From Bacilli bacterium (lineage in GTDB: Bacteria; Bacillota_I; Bacilli_A; RFN20; CAG-288), in NCBI GenBank assembly GCA_900770925.1, contig CAAGLY010000025.1, positions 1 to 64,000 of the forward strand: DNA of 64,000 nucleotides, given 5' to 3'. The stretch's first letter is position 1. Each line of letters begins with the position of its first letter. Below the pieces are notes generated by a model. It made no database searches. It was given only the letters and a program-made list of their open reading frames with translations, and was not told the origin of the DNA. Below, one piece after another: positions 9,699 through 16,454 of the stretch. A program made the position numbers and the translations under genes.

Positions 9699-10398
9699 TT
9701 GACTCCTTTTTATCTCTCAGACGGAACAGAAGCTTTTTATTCTGTTCGATAATCCGATTTAGATATCCGTGATTCAGCCAGAAGGATTGAGTAGGAAGAC
9801 TGGTCAGACCTGTTTTCTGATCAGGACACGGAAGAGCACTTGTATCCGTTGCATTTCTCCCGTGGGGACGGATATGACAGATTCTTGTTTCCGCTTCGGC
9901 AGGGAAATTAAGTTTAATCTTATCTCCCTTTTCCTTCACTGCATTCCCGCTCATCACTAACTCTCTGACCTTATCCCAGACTTGTTTTACTTCCCCATCT
10001 AAGTCTGTTTTATCCCTTTGCCATAGAAAAGCACCTAGATAGACACACTCTCTGAAGATACAGAAAATGAATGTATCAGAAAACCTCTTTTTGATCGATG
10101 AAGTCTCCCAGTCCTCACAGCAGATATCCTTATATTCGAATTTAGGAAAAGACCTCGCTTCCTGTACTTTCCTCTTCTTGTTCAATTGAATCGTCTTCAG
10201 CTGAATATGTTCCTGACTGCACAGAAAAGAGAAAGTCTCTTTTCCTTTATAGTTCTGAGCAATTCTCCTCATCCTTAATGATAAGCGGTTCTTTGCTTTC
10301 GTATCAAATTCAAGCAAAGAGGATAACTGAGAGTCATCCCTTCCTTTATACCGGTTAAGAAAAACAAGAAGATTGCCAATCTCTACCATGCAGCCCAT
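9682..10398 (-). CDS. MutH/Sau3AI-family DNA-binding protein (single domain)
   Basis: A 238-residue protein matching one domain of the MutH/Sau3AI family: IQLKTIQLN (family ExKTI region, with Q where catalytic Glu is expected), QEA-AGG-SFPKFEYKDI (family QEAMSFP when AGG is Met), EDWETSSIKKRFSDTFIF, LWQ-AGG-DKTDLDGEVKQVW, then HIRPHGRNATDTSALP and FWLNHGYLN, the characteristic RPH..N..DT...FWLN region. Sau3AI has two such domains, one catalytic and one allosteric DNA binder; here only one of about half length exists and its key Glu seems replaced, so it may supply target recognition rather than cutting. The gap after the methyltransferase half is 5 bases. Start could be 10398 or the ATG at 10389. 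Confidence 0.7.
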   Translation of the reverse strand: MGCMVEIGNLLVFLNRYKGRDDSQLSSLLEFDTKAKNRLSLRMRRIAQNYKGKETFSFLCSQEHIQLKTIQLNKKRKVQEARSFPKFEYKDICCEDWETSSIKKRFSDTFIFCIFRECVYLGAFLWQRDKTDLDGEVKQVWDKVRELVMSGNAVKEKGDKIKLNFPAEAETRICHIRPHGRNATDTSALPCPDQKTGLTSLPTQSFWLNHGYLNRIIEQNKKLLFRLRDKKESNENED

Positions 10399-10403
10399 AA
10401 AAG

Positions 10404-11021
10404 TTAATCCTCTTTATCGATAATCAGGGAGATAGCATCTCCCCTATCTTTAATAAGACCCGTGACCAAGGCATTCCCCATCCTGAAATATCTCCGTTTC
10501 GGACTCCTGCCTGTATTTGTCCAGTCATCCGGGAATTCATCAAGCCGCTCGCATTCCCTTGGGGTAATCGTGCGATATCGTTTAGTGCTTGGATCGCAAA
10601 TATAGTGAGAACTACGGTTCACCGTACCTTCGCTTGTAAGCCTAGTTCTGCCTGGCTTATTTACATCATCTGGAAAAGCAATCGCTCCTTCGGAATAAAC
10701 ATAACAATGCCCGTCTTTCGCTTTTCTAGGAATATGCTTAGATCCTTTTAAATATTTAAACTTCTCAAAGTCAGCCTGATAACAGAAATCCGGAATGTCT
10801 TTACTAACAAGACATTCCCCTAAGGTCTTTGCTTTTTTAGTGATATCCGGTTCTGTCTTAACGGTATAAACCTGATAATCCAGGCAATAGCCTGTATTCT
10901 GAAAACTGAATTTGAATTTTTCCGATACATCAGCAAGAGAAGGATAATCCTTAGGAGATACACTACTAGAAAGAACATTGCTATTATCGGTTTTATGACA
11001 TTTGAATGGCTTTGAGAACAT
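10404..11021 (-). CDS. C-terminal half of split DNA cytosine methyltransferase (OFF orientation)
   Basis: 205 residues that cannot work alone: they hold only the target-recognition region (GR-T-AGG-LTSEGTVNRSSH, the family RTMLTSE motif) and 5mC methyltransferase motifs IX-X, YRTITPRECERLDEFPDDW and RYF-AGG-MGNALVTG. The AdoMet site and catalytic Cys are in the frame on the opposite strand at 11315-11998. The coding frame continues upstream of the ATG at 11021 through GAC-AGG directly into a 25-bp repeat (11026-11050), and it joins in frame to the N-terminal half if 11026-11964 is inverted. In the present state no promoter is visible in front of it, so this and the three downstream genes should be silent or weakly expressed. 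Read in the ON state it begins the operon. Confidence 0.88.
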   Translation of the reverse strand: MFSKPFKCHKTDNSNVLSSSVSPKDYPSLADVSEKFKFSFQNTGYCLDYQVYTVKTEPDITKKAKTLGECLVSKDIPDFCYQADFEKFKYLKGSKHIPRKAKDGHCYVYSEGAIAFPDDVNKPGRTRLTSEGTVNRSSHYICDPSTKRYRTITPRECERLDEFPDDWTNTGRSPKRRYFRMGNALVTGLIKDRGDAISLIIDKED

Positions 11022-11025
11022 CCTG

Positions 11026-11050
11026 TCCTTAATGGCCGTGATTAGGGACT
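11026..11050. repeat. Left arm of 25-bp perfect inverted repeat (inversion site)
   Basis: The 25 bases from 11026 to 11050 are the exact reverse complement of 11940-11964. The plus strand here starts TCCTTAATGGCCGTG and ends TTAGGGACT. The arm sits just upstream of the C-terminal methyltransferase half, in frame with it, as expected for a site-specific recombination site embedded in coding sequence. Flanking bases differ, so the repeat has sharp ends. Confidence 0.95.
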
Positions 11051-11222
11051 ATTCAGAAATCTTAAAACAGACATAAAAACAATGCTTTTTTATTATTTCT
11101 TGCCTGTTTTTTATCTTTTTGTTACTTTTTTCATCTTTGCGAAATTCAAAAAATCAATTAAATAAGGAACTAAAATCATGCCTTAAACCTTCTTAACAAA
11201 AAGAAGATAAAGTATTCATTTG

Positions 11223-11231
11223 TGTTATACT
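11223..11231 (+). promoter_or_regulatory. Extended -10 promoter inside invertible segment
   Basis: TGTTATACT: a TG dinucleotide one base upstream of a TATACT -10 box (11226-11231). It lies 83 bases before the ATG of the methyltransferase N-half. No clear -35 box is needed with an extended -10. In the present orientation it drives only the truncated half; after inversion it would read into the whole minus-strand operon. Confidence 0.5.
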
Positions 11232-11314
11232 AGCTTTGCTTAGCAGATGAGAATTTAAAGCCTGCTTTCCCTCCAGAAATCACTCCTGCCAGACATAAAG
11301 AACACCATTAGAAA

Positions 11315-11998
11315 ATGAACAAGACAGTAATCGAATTGTTTGCCGGAGTTGGCGGCTTCCGTGTCGGGCTTAACCATGTCACCAAAATCAACAAGAACGG
11401 AAGAGCCATTGAAAAAGGTCCTTGGTCTTTTGTGTATGCAAACCAGTGGGAACCTTCAACAAAGATGCAGGATGCTTTTAATTGCTATAAGAAAAGATTT
11501 GCTTCCGAGAACGAATCTGAATTCAGCAATAGGGATATTTCTAAGGTAAATAAGGCAGAAATTCCAAATCATACATTATTAACCGGCGGTTTCCCCTGCC
11601 AGGATTATTCTGTTGCCCGCTCCTTAAAGGATGAAAAAGGAATCGAAGGAAAGAAGGGTGTTCTCTGGTGGCAGATCAATGATATTCTGAAAGCAAAACA
11701 GCCGAAGTTTGTGCTTCTAGAGAACGTTGACCGGCTATTAAAAGCGCCGGCCAGACAGCGAGGACAGGCCTTTGGAATCATCTTACGCTGCTTCTCTGAT
11801 CAAGGCTATGGAGTGCAGTGGAGAGTCATTAACGCAGCGGATTACGGACACCCTCAGAGACGGAAGAGAACGTTTATTTTCGCTTTCCATAAATCCACAA
11901 AATATTACAAAGATTTTTCAAAGAAAGCCTCAAAAGAGCAGTCCCTAATCACGGCCATTAAGGAATTTAAGTCCCAAATCTGCATCAATCTCTATTAA
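11315..11998 (+). CDS. N-terminal half of split DNA cytosine-5 methyltransferase (OFF orientation)
   Basis: 227 residues with the catalytic core of a C5-cytosine methyltransferase: motif I ELFAGVGGFRVGL (residues 6-18, AdoMet binding), motif IV TGGFPCQDYSVAR with catalytic Cys near residue 95, motif VI LLENVDRLL (about 138), motif VIII HPQRRKRTFIFAF (about 179-191). It then runs into the 25-bp repeat (SLITAIK) and ends after 11 run-on residues, EFKSQICINLY, with no target-recognition domain or motifs IX-X. Those are encoded on the other strand at 10404-11021. Here conserved Arg residues are AGA, CGA or CGG, not AGG. The truncated product should be inactive. No strong ribosome-binding site is seen before the ATG. 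Confidence 0.92.
   Translation: MNKTVIELFAGVGGFRVGLNHVTKINKNGRAIEKGPWSFVYANQWEPSTKMQDAFNCYKKRFASENESEFSNRDISKVNKAEIPNHTLLTGGFPCQDYSVARSLKDEKGIEGKKGVLWWQINDILKAKQPKFVLLENVDRLLKAPARQRGQAFGIILRCFSDQGYGVQWRVINAADYGHPQRRKRTFIFAFHKSTKYYKDFSKKASKEQSLITAIKEFKSQICINLY
11940..11964. repeat. Right arm of 25-bp perfect inverted repeat (inversion site)
   Basis: The 25 bases from 11940 to 11964 begin AGTCCCTAATCACGG and end CATTAAGGA; they pair perfectly with 11026-11050. They encode SLITAIK near the end of the N-terminal methyltransferase half, and the reading frame used there is the same frame that the other arm presents to the C-terminal half. Confidence 0.95.
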
Positions 11999-12069
11999 TC
12001 GACAACTAAAATTAGATTTAAAAACTAACTTCTTTTTTGACTAGAAGGATAAGCAAAAGTTATTTTAGA

Positions 12070-12107
12070 GGTAACAATTTAAATTATTTATCGTTTTGTT
12101 ACCGCTT
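12070..12107. repeat. Palindromic element, left of ATPase remnant
   Basis: GGTAACAA (12070-12077) and TTGTTACC (12096-12103) form an 8-bp hairpin followed by GCTT. The whole stretch of about 40 bases is a close reverse-complement match to 12517-12564, so the ATPase remnant between them has imperfect terminal inverted repeats. It begins about 100 bp beyond the methyltransferase half. Confidence 0.7.
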
Positions 12108-12140
12108 ATTTGACAAAAATAGAGAAAAGATGGCAGACTT

Positions 12141-12514
12141 ATGGAACATCAAATTCCTTTGTATCCGAGAAATATCTATCTAGATAAAATCACCCCTTTC
12201 CATGAAGTCTGAGGAAAGATAAAGATTCTTACGGGAGTAAGACGTTGCGGTAAATCTTCTATCATGGAACTAGTCAGAAGACAGTTGCTGACGGAAGGTG
12301 TTTCGGAACAGAACCTGCTTTTTCTTAACCTCGATAGCGGGAGCTATAACAAAGATGGAATACCGCAGACAGAAGAGAGAGAATACCGCCCATTATAAAA
12401 AATACCGGATAACTATCCGAAATATATCCTCACCAGGGACCATCTTCTTCAGCAGCGGAACGGAATCATCAACTAAATCTTATCGATTTCTTCTTAGACC
12501 AGAAAAGGTTTTAA
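12141..12514 (+). pseudogene. Internally deleted AAA_14-DUF4143 ATPase remnant
   Basis: The start reads MEHQIPLYPRNIYLDKITPF, then an in-frame TGA near 12211, then KILTGVRRCGKSSIMELV (Walker A) and NLLFLNLDSGSYN, typical of the first 80 residues of this family. The frame stops near 12398. In another frame comes DNYPKYILT-AGG-DHLLQQRNG and, after one more shift, NLIDFFLDQK, matching the usual C-terminal end (YPKY.LT.D......GI...N..DFLL). About 300 codons of the middle are missing. Thus both ends of a gene remain with the core deleted, between two palindromes (12070-12107 and 12517-12564). It is not functional. The shape recalls a deleted, miniature derivative of a mobile unit; that is inference. 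Confidence 0.75.
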
Positions 12515-12516
12515 TC

Positions 12517-12564
12517 AAAAAGCGGTAACAAAACGCTAAATAACGCAAATTGTTACCGCTTTTT
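12517..12564. repeat. 15-bp-stem palindrome, right of ATPase remnant (possible bidirectional terminator)
   Basis: AAAAAGCGGTAACAA (12517-12531) pairs perfectly with TTGTTACCGCTTTTT (12550-12564) across an 18-base loop. The A-run on one side and T-run on the other would make it a Rho-independent terminator in both directions, suiting its place between the remnant and the end of the ROK gene at 12582. It is also the mirror copy of the element at 12070-12107. Confidence 0.7.
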
Positions 12565-12581
12565 AATGCTTTATGAATCTT

Positions 12582-13883
12582 CTACCTTAAGCCAGCAATA
12601 TAGGATTGACCAAGCCGACGGAAGTGTTCATCGGAAGTGAATACTTCGATAGAGGACAGGCTGTGTGCTTTCAGGTATTCTCTTGTTCCAAGAAGCAGAT
12701 ACTCGCCTCCTTTTCCTGTCCTGACTCTACCTAAAGCAAGAACAGATGTGAAAGGAAGAAAACGATGGAAGAAAGCAAGAGCAGAACCGAGATAAGTACC
12801 CATTTCCTTATAGCATTCAAGAACAACCGGATTATTCTTATCTGCTTCTTTCTGTATCTGGACAAGTTGTTGAGGAAGCGTACCGTCAAAAGAAATACCA
12901 GCATTCTTGCTTAGACGGATAATTCCTTTCTGCGAAAGATATTCAGTACCTGCTCCTTTAATGCCTAAATCATAATGAGAATAGGCGGACGGAGAATAGT
13001 CGAGCGGAATCTTTCCCCATTCATTGATCCAACCATTGAAGGAAGAATGGTAGCAGTATCCGCTTGCTAAGCCAGTACCGAAAGCAAGACCGACAATATT
13101 GTCTTTCTTGAAGAGAAGACTACCTCCGAAAGCAGAGACGTCCCCATCGTTGTGAACTAAGGCAGGGACACCACCGAATTCCTTCTTTGCGATGTCCGGG
13201 AAAATCGAACGCACATACCGGTCTTTGTCTTCCTGAGGAACAGACCTGAAGAGAGTCGGTTCCAGAAGCTGGTTATGATAGACAATTCCGGCTGTTGAGA
13301 CCCCGATAGAATCCACATGGGGAAGATGGCTTGCTGCATGCTTTAAGCTCTCGACAATGCCATTGTAGTGATAATGATAGTCCTTCTCGCACTTCGGAGA
13401 CCAGAGGACCTCTTCTGAGAAGACGTCCTTTCCATCGATGATGGCTGTGACCTTCCGGTCGCTTCCTCCTTCATCGAATCCAATCCGGCAGCCTTTCCTC
13501 TCACCGCTTAGTTTCGTATAGGAACAAGTATCCTTATAGATTTTCTTTGACGAAACGAATGAGAAAGGAGTGCCAAAGACACGTTCCCTGCGTTTCGCAC
13601 AGATTCGGATTTCCTCATCGTTTATGATTCTTTCCTTCCTAAAATCAAAGAAAAAAGCATCGCCATTGAATTTAAAGTCCGTACCACCAACAAGCCACAT
13701 TAAAGTAATAAGAATCTTCTTTATATAGTAAAAAGAATCTTCCCTATTATCACTATGTAGTCCGTGATAAGTATAGGAGATTGCATCCCCACGCTGAATG
13801 GTCAGCAAATACGGATGGTGGCTTCTCCCCTCAAAAGAGGAGAGAGCACTATCCGCGCCGATGAAATCGGAATTATATTTCAT
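12582..13883 (-). CDS. ROK-family sugar kinase-like protein with N-terminal extension
   Basis: 433 residues, about 130 longer than a typical ROK kinase. The ROK fold occupies the C-terminal two thirds: RIGFDEGGSDRKVTAIIDG (phosphate-1-like, about 133-151), GVSTAGIV (about 198), VHNDGDVSAFGGS (about 242), and GLAFGTGLASGYCYH (about 266), followed by the helical C-terminus LALGRV...GQSYIAGL. The usual cysteine zinc motif of ROK proteins is not visible. The first about 125 residues (FIGADSALSSFEGRSHHPYL...) are not recognised. The ATG lies 3 bases after the stop of an ABC-ATPase remnant on the same strand, suggesting it was once the tail of a sugar-uptake operon. Substrate unknown; sugar phosphorylation inferred from the fold. 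Confidence 0.7.
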   Translation of the reverse strand: MKYNSDFIGADSALSSFEGRSHHPYLLTIQRGDAISYTYHGLHSDNREDSFYYIKKILITLMWLVGGTDFKFNGDAFFFDFRKERIINDEEIRICAKRRERVFGTPFSFVSSKKIYKDTCSYTKLSGERKGCRIGFDEGGSDRKVTAIIDGKDVFSEEVLWSPKCEKDYHYHYNGIVESLKHAASHLPHVDSIGVSTAGIVYHNQLLEPTLFRSVPQEDKDRYVRSIFPDIAKKEFGGVPALVHNDGDVSAFGGSLLFKKDNIVGLAFGTGLASGYCYHSSFNGWINEWGKIPLDYSPSAYSHYDLGIKGAGTEYLSQKGIIRLSKNAGISFDGTLPQQLVQIQKEADKNNPVVLECYKEMGTYLGSALAFFHRFLPFTSVLALGRVRTGKGGEYLLLGTREYLKAHSLSSIEVFTSDEHFRRLGQSYIAGLR

Positions 13884-13886
13884 GGA

Positions 13887-14144
13887 TTAGTCCGCTAGAA
13901 TTTCGAGTAAGCCAGAGGAAATCCTCTTTCCAGAAACCTTATCAAAGAGAAGAATGCCTTTTCCTTTGGTATTAATATCCAAAGTCTCGTTCTTATTATA
14001 GTCAGAATCACCGAAAATAACAGAAGTCAGAAGATAGCCATCGACAGAAAGACGGATGGTCGTTTTCCTACCGGAGGGCATTGCGGAATAGAATTTTCCT
14101 TCCTTATATCCTCCATCTGGAGAGTCCGTGGAACGAAGTAGGCC
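13887..14144 (-). pseudogene. C-terminal remnant of sugar ABC transporter ATPase (TOBE-like)
   Basis: An open frame from just after a TGA at 14145-14147 to a stop at 13887. It reads STDSPDGGYKEGKFYSAMPS, then TIRLSVDGYLLTSVIFGDSD and GILLFDKVSGKRISSG, resembling the C-terminal OB/TOBE domain of MsmK/UgpC-type ATPases (hLFD...GkRI near the end). The nucleotide-binding domain is absent and FG precedes the in-frame TGA, so this is the decayed end of a larger gene. An ATG at 14081 could permit a 64-residue product. Family call is tentative because the segment is short. Confidence 0.45.
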
Positions 14145-14176
14145 TCACCCAAATTCATCACTCTTTTGAGAAAAGT

Positions 14177-14299
14177 ATGAAAAAATCTGCTTTAAACAGA
14201 AATGCTGATATTCAAAAAATTCTTCTTTCCCTGATTCATACGATTCTGGTTGAAGAGAAAACATATTTGCAAATTAAAGAAACAATCAATAGTAGGTGA
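14177..14299 (+). CDS. Possible 40-residue protein of unknown function
   Basis: ATG at 14177 opens MKKSALNRNADIQKILLSLI followed by HTILVEEKTYLQIKETINSR and a stop, a mostly helical small protein. GAGAAAAGT upstream is only a weak ribosome-binding site. It ends about 15 bp before the operator-like palindromes of the toxin-antitoxin pair. It could be real or the end of a degraded gene; no family is recognised. Confidence 0.25.
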   Translation: MKKSALNRNADIQKILLSLIHTILVEEKTYLQIKETINSR

Positions 14300-14313
14300 A
14301 AGATAAAAATAGG

Positions 14314-14365
14314 TCGTACGATTTTTATATAACTTCGTACATTTTGATTGCTTTTATCGTTCGAT
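14314..14365 (+). promoter_or_regulatory. Operator-like palindromes before toxin-antitoxin pair
   Basis: Three related sites: TCGTACGA (14314-14321, perfect palindrome), TTCGTACA (14334-14341) and ATCGTTCGAT (14356-14365). A TATATAAC element between the first two could be part of the promoter. This spacing of short palindromes is typical of autoregulation by Phd-type antitoxins; the role is inferred. Confidence 0.5.
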
Positions 14366-14398
14366 TAAAATAAAATTAAAGTGAAAGGAGAATGCGTT

Positions 14399-14614
14399 AT
14401 GTCAATAACCGCTACAGAATTTAAGAAAAATCTGGGGAAATATCTTTTGCTTGCGGAAACAATCGACATTTTCATCACACGTAATGGCAAAGTCGTTGCT
14501 AAACTCACAAACCCAAATCAAGATCGAGTAAACAGGGCCGAATCTTTATTTGGAATCCTTTCTGATGATAGGACATTAGAGGAATCAAAAAAGGAAAGAC
14601 TTAGTAAAATATGA
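14399..14614 (+). CDS. Phd/YefM-family antitoxin
   Basis: 71 residues starting MSITATEFKKNLGKYL, the classic Phd/YefM N-terminus (a DNA-binding domain that reads out operator palindromes), followed by IDIFITRNGKVVAKLTNP and a basic C-terminal tail expected to wrap the toxin. ATG at 14399 is chosen because AAAGGAG stands 8 bases before it; a GTG start 18 bases upstream would overlap that site. The stop overlaps the toxin ATG (ATGA), giving coupled translation. Expected to neutralise the PIN toxin and repress its own promoter. Confidence 0.88.
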   Translation: MSITATEFKKNLGKYLLLAETIDIFITRNGKVVAKLTNPNQDRVNRAESLFGILSDDRTLEESKKERLSKI

Positions 14615-15051
14615 AGGCAATGATTGATACCTGTATTGTCGTAGATGCTTTACAAAAAAGAGAGCCGTTCTTTCCTGAAGCTGAATCAATTTTCCTACTT
14701 TGTGCGAATTTAAAATTCGATGGTTTCCTTAGTGCAAAAGCCATTACCGACATTTATTACCTTACCCATCAACAAACACACAGCAATGAGGAAACAAGAA
14801 AAATCATAAGAACGTTATGCAATCTATTTCATTTACTAGATACAACAAGCCTGGACATTCAAAAGGCAATATCATCTGAAGTCTCTGACTTTGAAGACGC
14901 AGTAAGGATTGAAACAGCCATACGTTCAAAATTAGATTGTATCGTTACTCGGAACACATCCGATTACAAAAAATCAGTTATCCCTGTCTATACGCCAAGT
15001 GAATTTATTCAATTAGTAAAGGAAGAAAGTAAGTCTTCTAGTGTTGATTAG
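14611..15051 (+). CDS. PIN-domain toxin (VapC-like ribonuclease)
   Basis: 146 residues forming one PIN domain: first acidic residue in MIDTCIVVDAL (D6), a conserved acidic residue in FLSAKAITDIYYL, a third in SDFEDAVRIETA (about residue 94-98), and the closing DCIVTRNTSDYKKS segment. All acidic metal ligands appear present, so an active Mg-dependent ribonuclease is likely. The organisation (antitoxin first, 4-base overlap) is that of type II toxin-antitoxin modules. PIN toxins typically cut tRNA or rRNA; the target here is unknown. It sits between the accessory island and the core origin region, consistent with a mobile module. Confidence 0.87.
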   Translation: MKAMIDTCIVVDALQKREPFFPEAESIFLLCANLKFDGFLSAKAITDIYYLTHQQTHSNEETRKIIRTLCNLFHLLDTTSLDIQKAISSEVSDFEDAVRIETAIRSKLDCIVTRNTSDYKKSVIPVYTPSEFIQLVKEESKSSSVD

Positions 15052-15409
15052 TTTATTTTCTATAAAGCCAATTTGTAAGTATCTATTAATAATGCATTTG
15101 TGCTAATTTCTTTATGTTGGGTTTAAGTAGAATGATAGAACAGCAAAGAAGTAAGCAATTGTTCCTGTTGTTATATTTATCATTTTCTCAACTGCTCTCT
15201 TAATTTTTAGGAAACAGTGGAGCCTTTTCCCGTAGTTTTTTCTTTAAGCTTATTTCTCTGAACTCTCAATCTTGGATGACTTTGAAGATGAGTTCTTCCT
15301 TTATACTTCACACAAAAACCCCTCTAACGGCTTAAAGCAAGCTATGATGCCACTTGGTCCAATTGGAGGGGTTCAGTACAAGAGATTAGCGAAAGTCTTC
15401 CGTGTTCAA
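15052..15409. other. Intergenic region without recognisable gene
   Basis: 358 bp, AT-rich, between convergent toxin and prs genes. A long inverted pair, AACCCCTC near 15310 and GAGGGGTT near 15365, could form a loose hairpin but has no T-run. The plus-strand open frame that starts here continues as an antisense shadow of prs. Nothing else is seen. Confidence 0.4.
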
Positions 15410-16387
15410 TTAGTCGACGAAACGGGAATAGACTTCAGAGATAGAACTGTTATGAGAGATAGACTGGATAACGTCAGCAAGCCTGGTATCAAGGGAAACA
15501 ACCTGAATCTTGATATCCTTAGAATTCTTGAATTTCTCCGTAAGCGGAATAGAATCCGTTACATAGATCTTTTCAAAGACTTTTTCAGTTGTCAGACGTT
15601 CATAGGCAGGATCAGAGAAGACTGCATGGGCAGCTGCCATCCTAATACGCTTTGCGCCATGACTCTTTAAGGCCTTGGCAGCAGCGATAGCGGAACCGGC
15701 TGTATCAATCCTATCATCAATAATGACACAGTCCTTTCCATCTACATCGCCGATAATGTTCCTGACTTCCGGCTGATATTTGTTATTACGGCGTTTATCG
15801 ATGATGGCGATAGGCGTATCAAGCTTATCGGCGATCTGACGGGCACGGGTGACTCCGCCATGATCAGGAGAAACAGCAACTAAGTTCTTGCGGTCAATTT
15901 CCGGATCGTTGTATAAGACATGTCCAAGAAGCGGAATAGCAGACCTATCATCCTCAAGGCAGGAGAAGAATCCCTGGAGCTGTGGGGCATGAAGATTGAC
16001 AGTGATAACACGGTTAGCACCGGCAGTGACAAGCCTATCAGCAACCAATTTCGAGGAAATCGGTTCACGCGGCTTGGACTTACGATCCTGACGGGCATAT
16101 CCGAAGTAGGGAATGATGACATTGATTTCACCTGCAGAGGCACGGCGAAGAGAATCGATGAAAATCAGTACTTCCCTAAGATTGTCGTTAACCGGCGGGC
16201 AGGTTGACTGGATGATAAAGACCTGCTTGCCGCGGACCGTCTCTTCCGGGCAGCATAAGACTTCACCAGAGGGGAAATGAGCTAGATGGACAGGAGATAG
16301 TTCAGTAGAGAGCAGATGAGCGACGGAATTGGCTAACTCGGCATTGGCGGAGAGAGCGAAGATAACAGCGTTAGAATCAAGCTTCAT
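15410..16387 (-). CDS. prs: Ribose-phosphate pyrophosphokinase (PRPP synthase)
   Basis: 326 residues. Makes PRPP from ribose 5-phosphate and ATP for nucleotide, His/Trp and NAD synthesis; cytosolic. Motifs: FPSGEVLCCPEETVRGKQVF, PYFGYARQDRKSKPREPIS (catalytic region), VITVNLHAPQLQGFF (divalent-metal/His loop), and the PRPP-binding loop VIIDD-AGG-IDTAGSA. In the family that loop is DDMIDTAG, so AGG at 15710-15712 occupies an invariant Met. The start is the ATG at 16387 with GGAGG 6 bases before it, rather than a TTG four codons upstream. Normal length (about 315-330). It is followed on the same strand, upstream, by ispE with a 67-bp gap. Confidence 0.95.
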   Translation of the reverse strand: MKLDSNAVIFALSANAELANSVAHLLSTELSPVHLAHFPSGEVLCCPEETVRGKQVFIIQSTCPPVNDNLREVLIFIDSLRRASAGEINVIIPYFGYARQDRKSKPREPISSKLVADRLVTAGANRVITVNLHAPQLQGFFSCLEDDRSAIPLLGHVLYNDPEIDRKNLVAVSPDHGGVTRARQIADKLDTPIAIIDKRRNNKYQPEVRNIIGDVDGKDCVIIDDRIDTAGSAIAAAKALKSHGAKRIRMAAAHAVFSDPAYERLTTEKVFEKIYVTDSIPLTEKFKNSKDIKIQVVSLDTRLADVIQSISHNSSISEVYSRFVD

Positions 16388-16454
16388 GATAACCTCCAAA
16401 CACGTTATCTATTTTACGCCTTATCTGAAAAATTCAAAGAAAAACTAAGTAGCC

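Larger units (their letters stand above)
11026..11964. mobile_element. Invertible DNA segment (phase switch) carrying methyltransferase N-half and promoter
   Basis: A 939-bp segment bounded by the perfect inverted repeats. It contains the promoter near 11226 and the N-terminal methyltransferase half. Flipping it joins codons 11315-11964 to 11025-10404: 650 + 622 = 1272 nt, exactly 424 codons with the stop, with no frame break, giving a 423-residue enzyme with motifs I, IV, VI, VIII, target-recognition region, IX and X in the right order. The flip would also aim the promoter at the three downstream genes. As sequenced it is OFF. A tyrosine recombinase encoded at 4680-5609 is the obvious candidate enzyme. 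The arrangement is seen directly; active switching is inferred. Confidence 0.88.

Noticed and set aside
5819..11021. Island as a prophage
   Set aside because: Only a recombinase is present; no capsid, terminase, tail or lysis genes are visible.
11026..11964. 25-bp inverted repeat as a transcription terminator
   Set aside because: The arms are 890 bp apart and lie within coding frames; they cannot form a terminator hairpin, and inversion restores a gene.
15272..15670. Plus-strand frame MDDFEDEFF...
   Set aside because: Most of it is antisense to prs, and its first part has no ribosome-binding site or family match.
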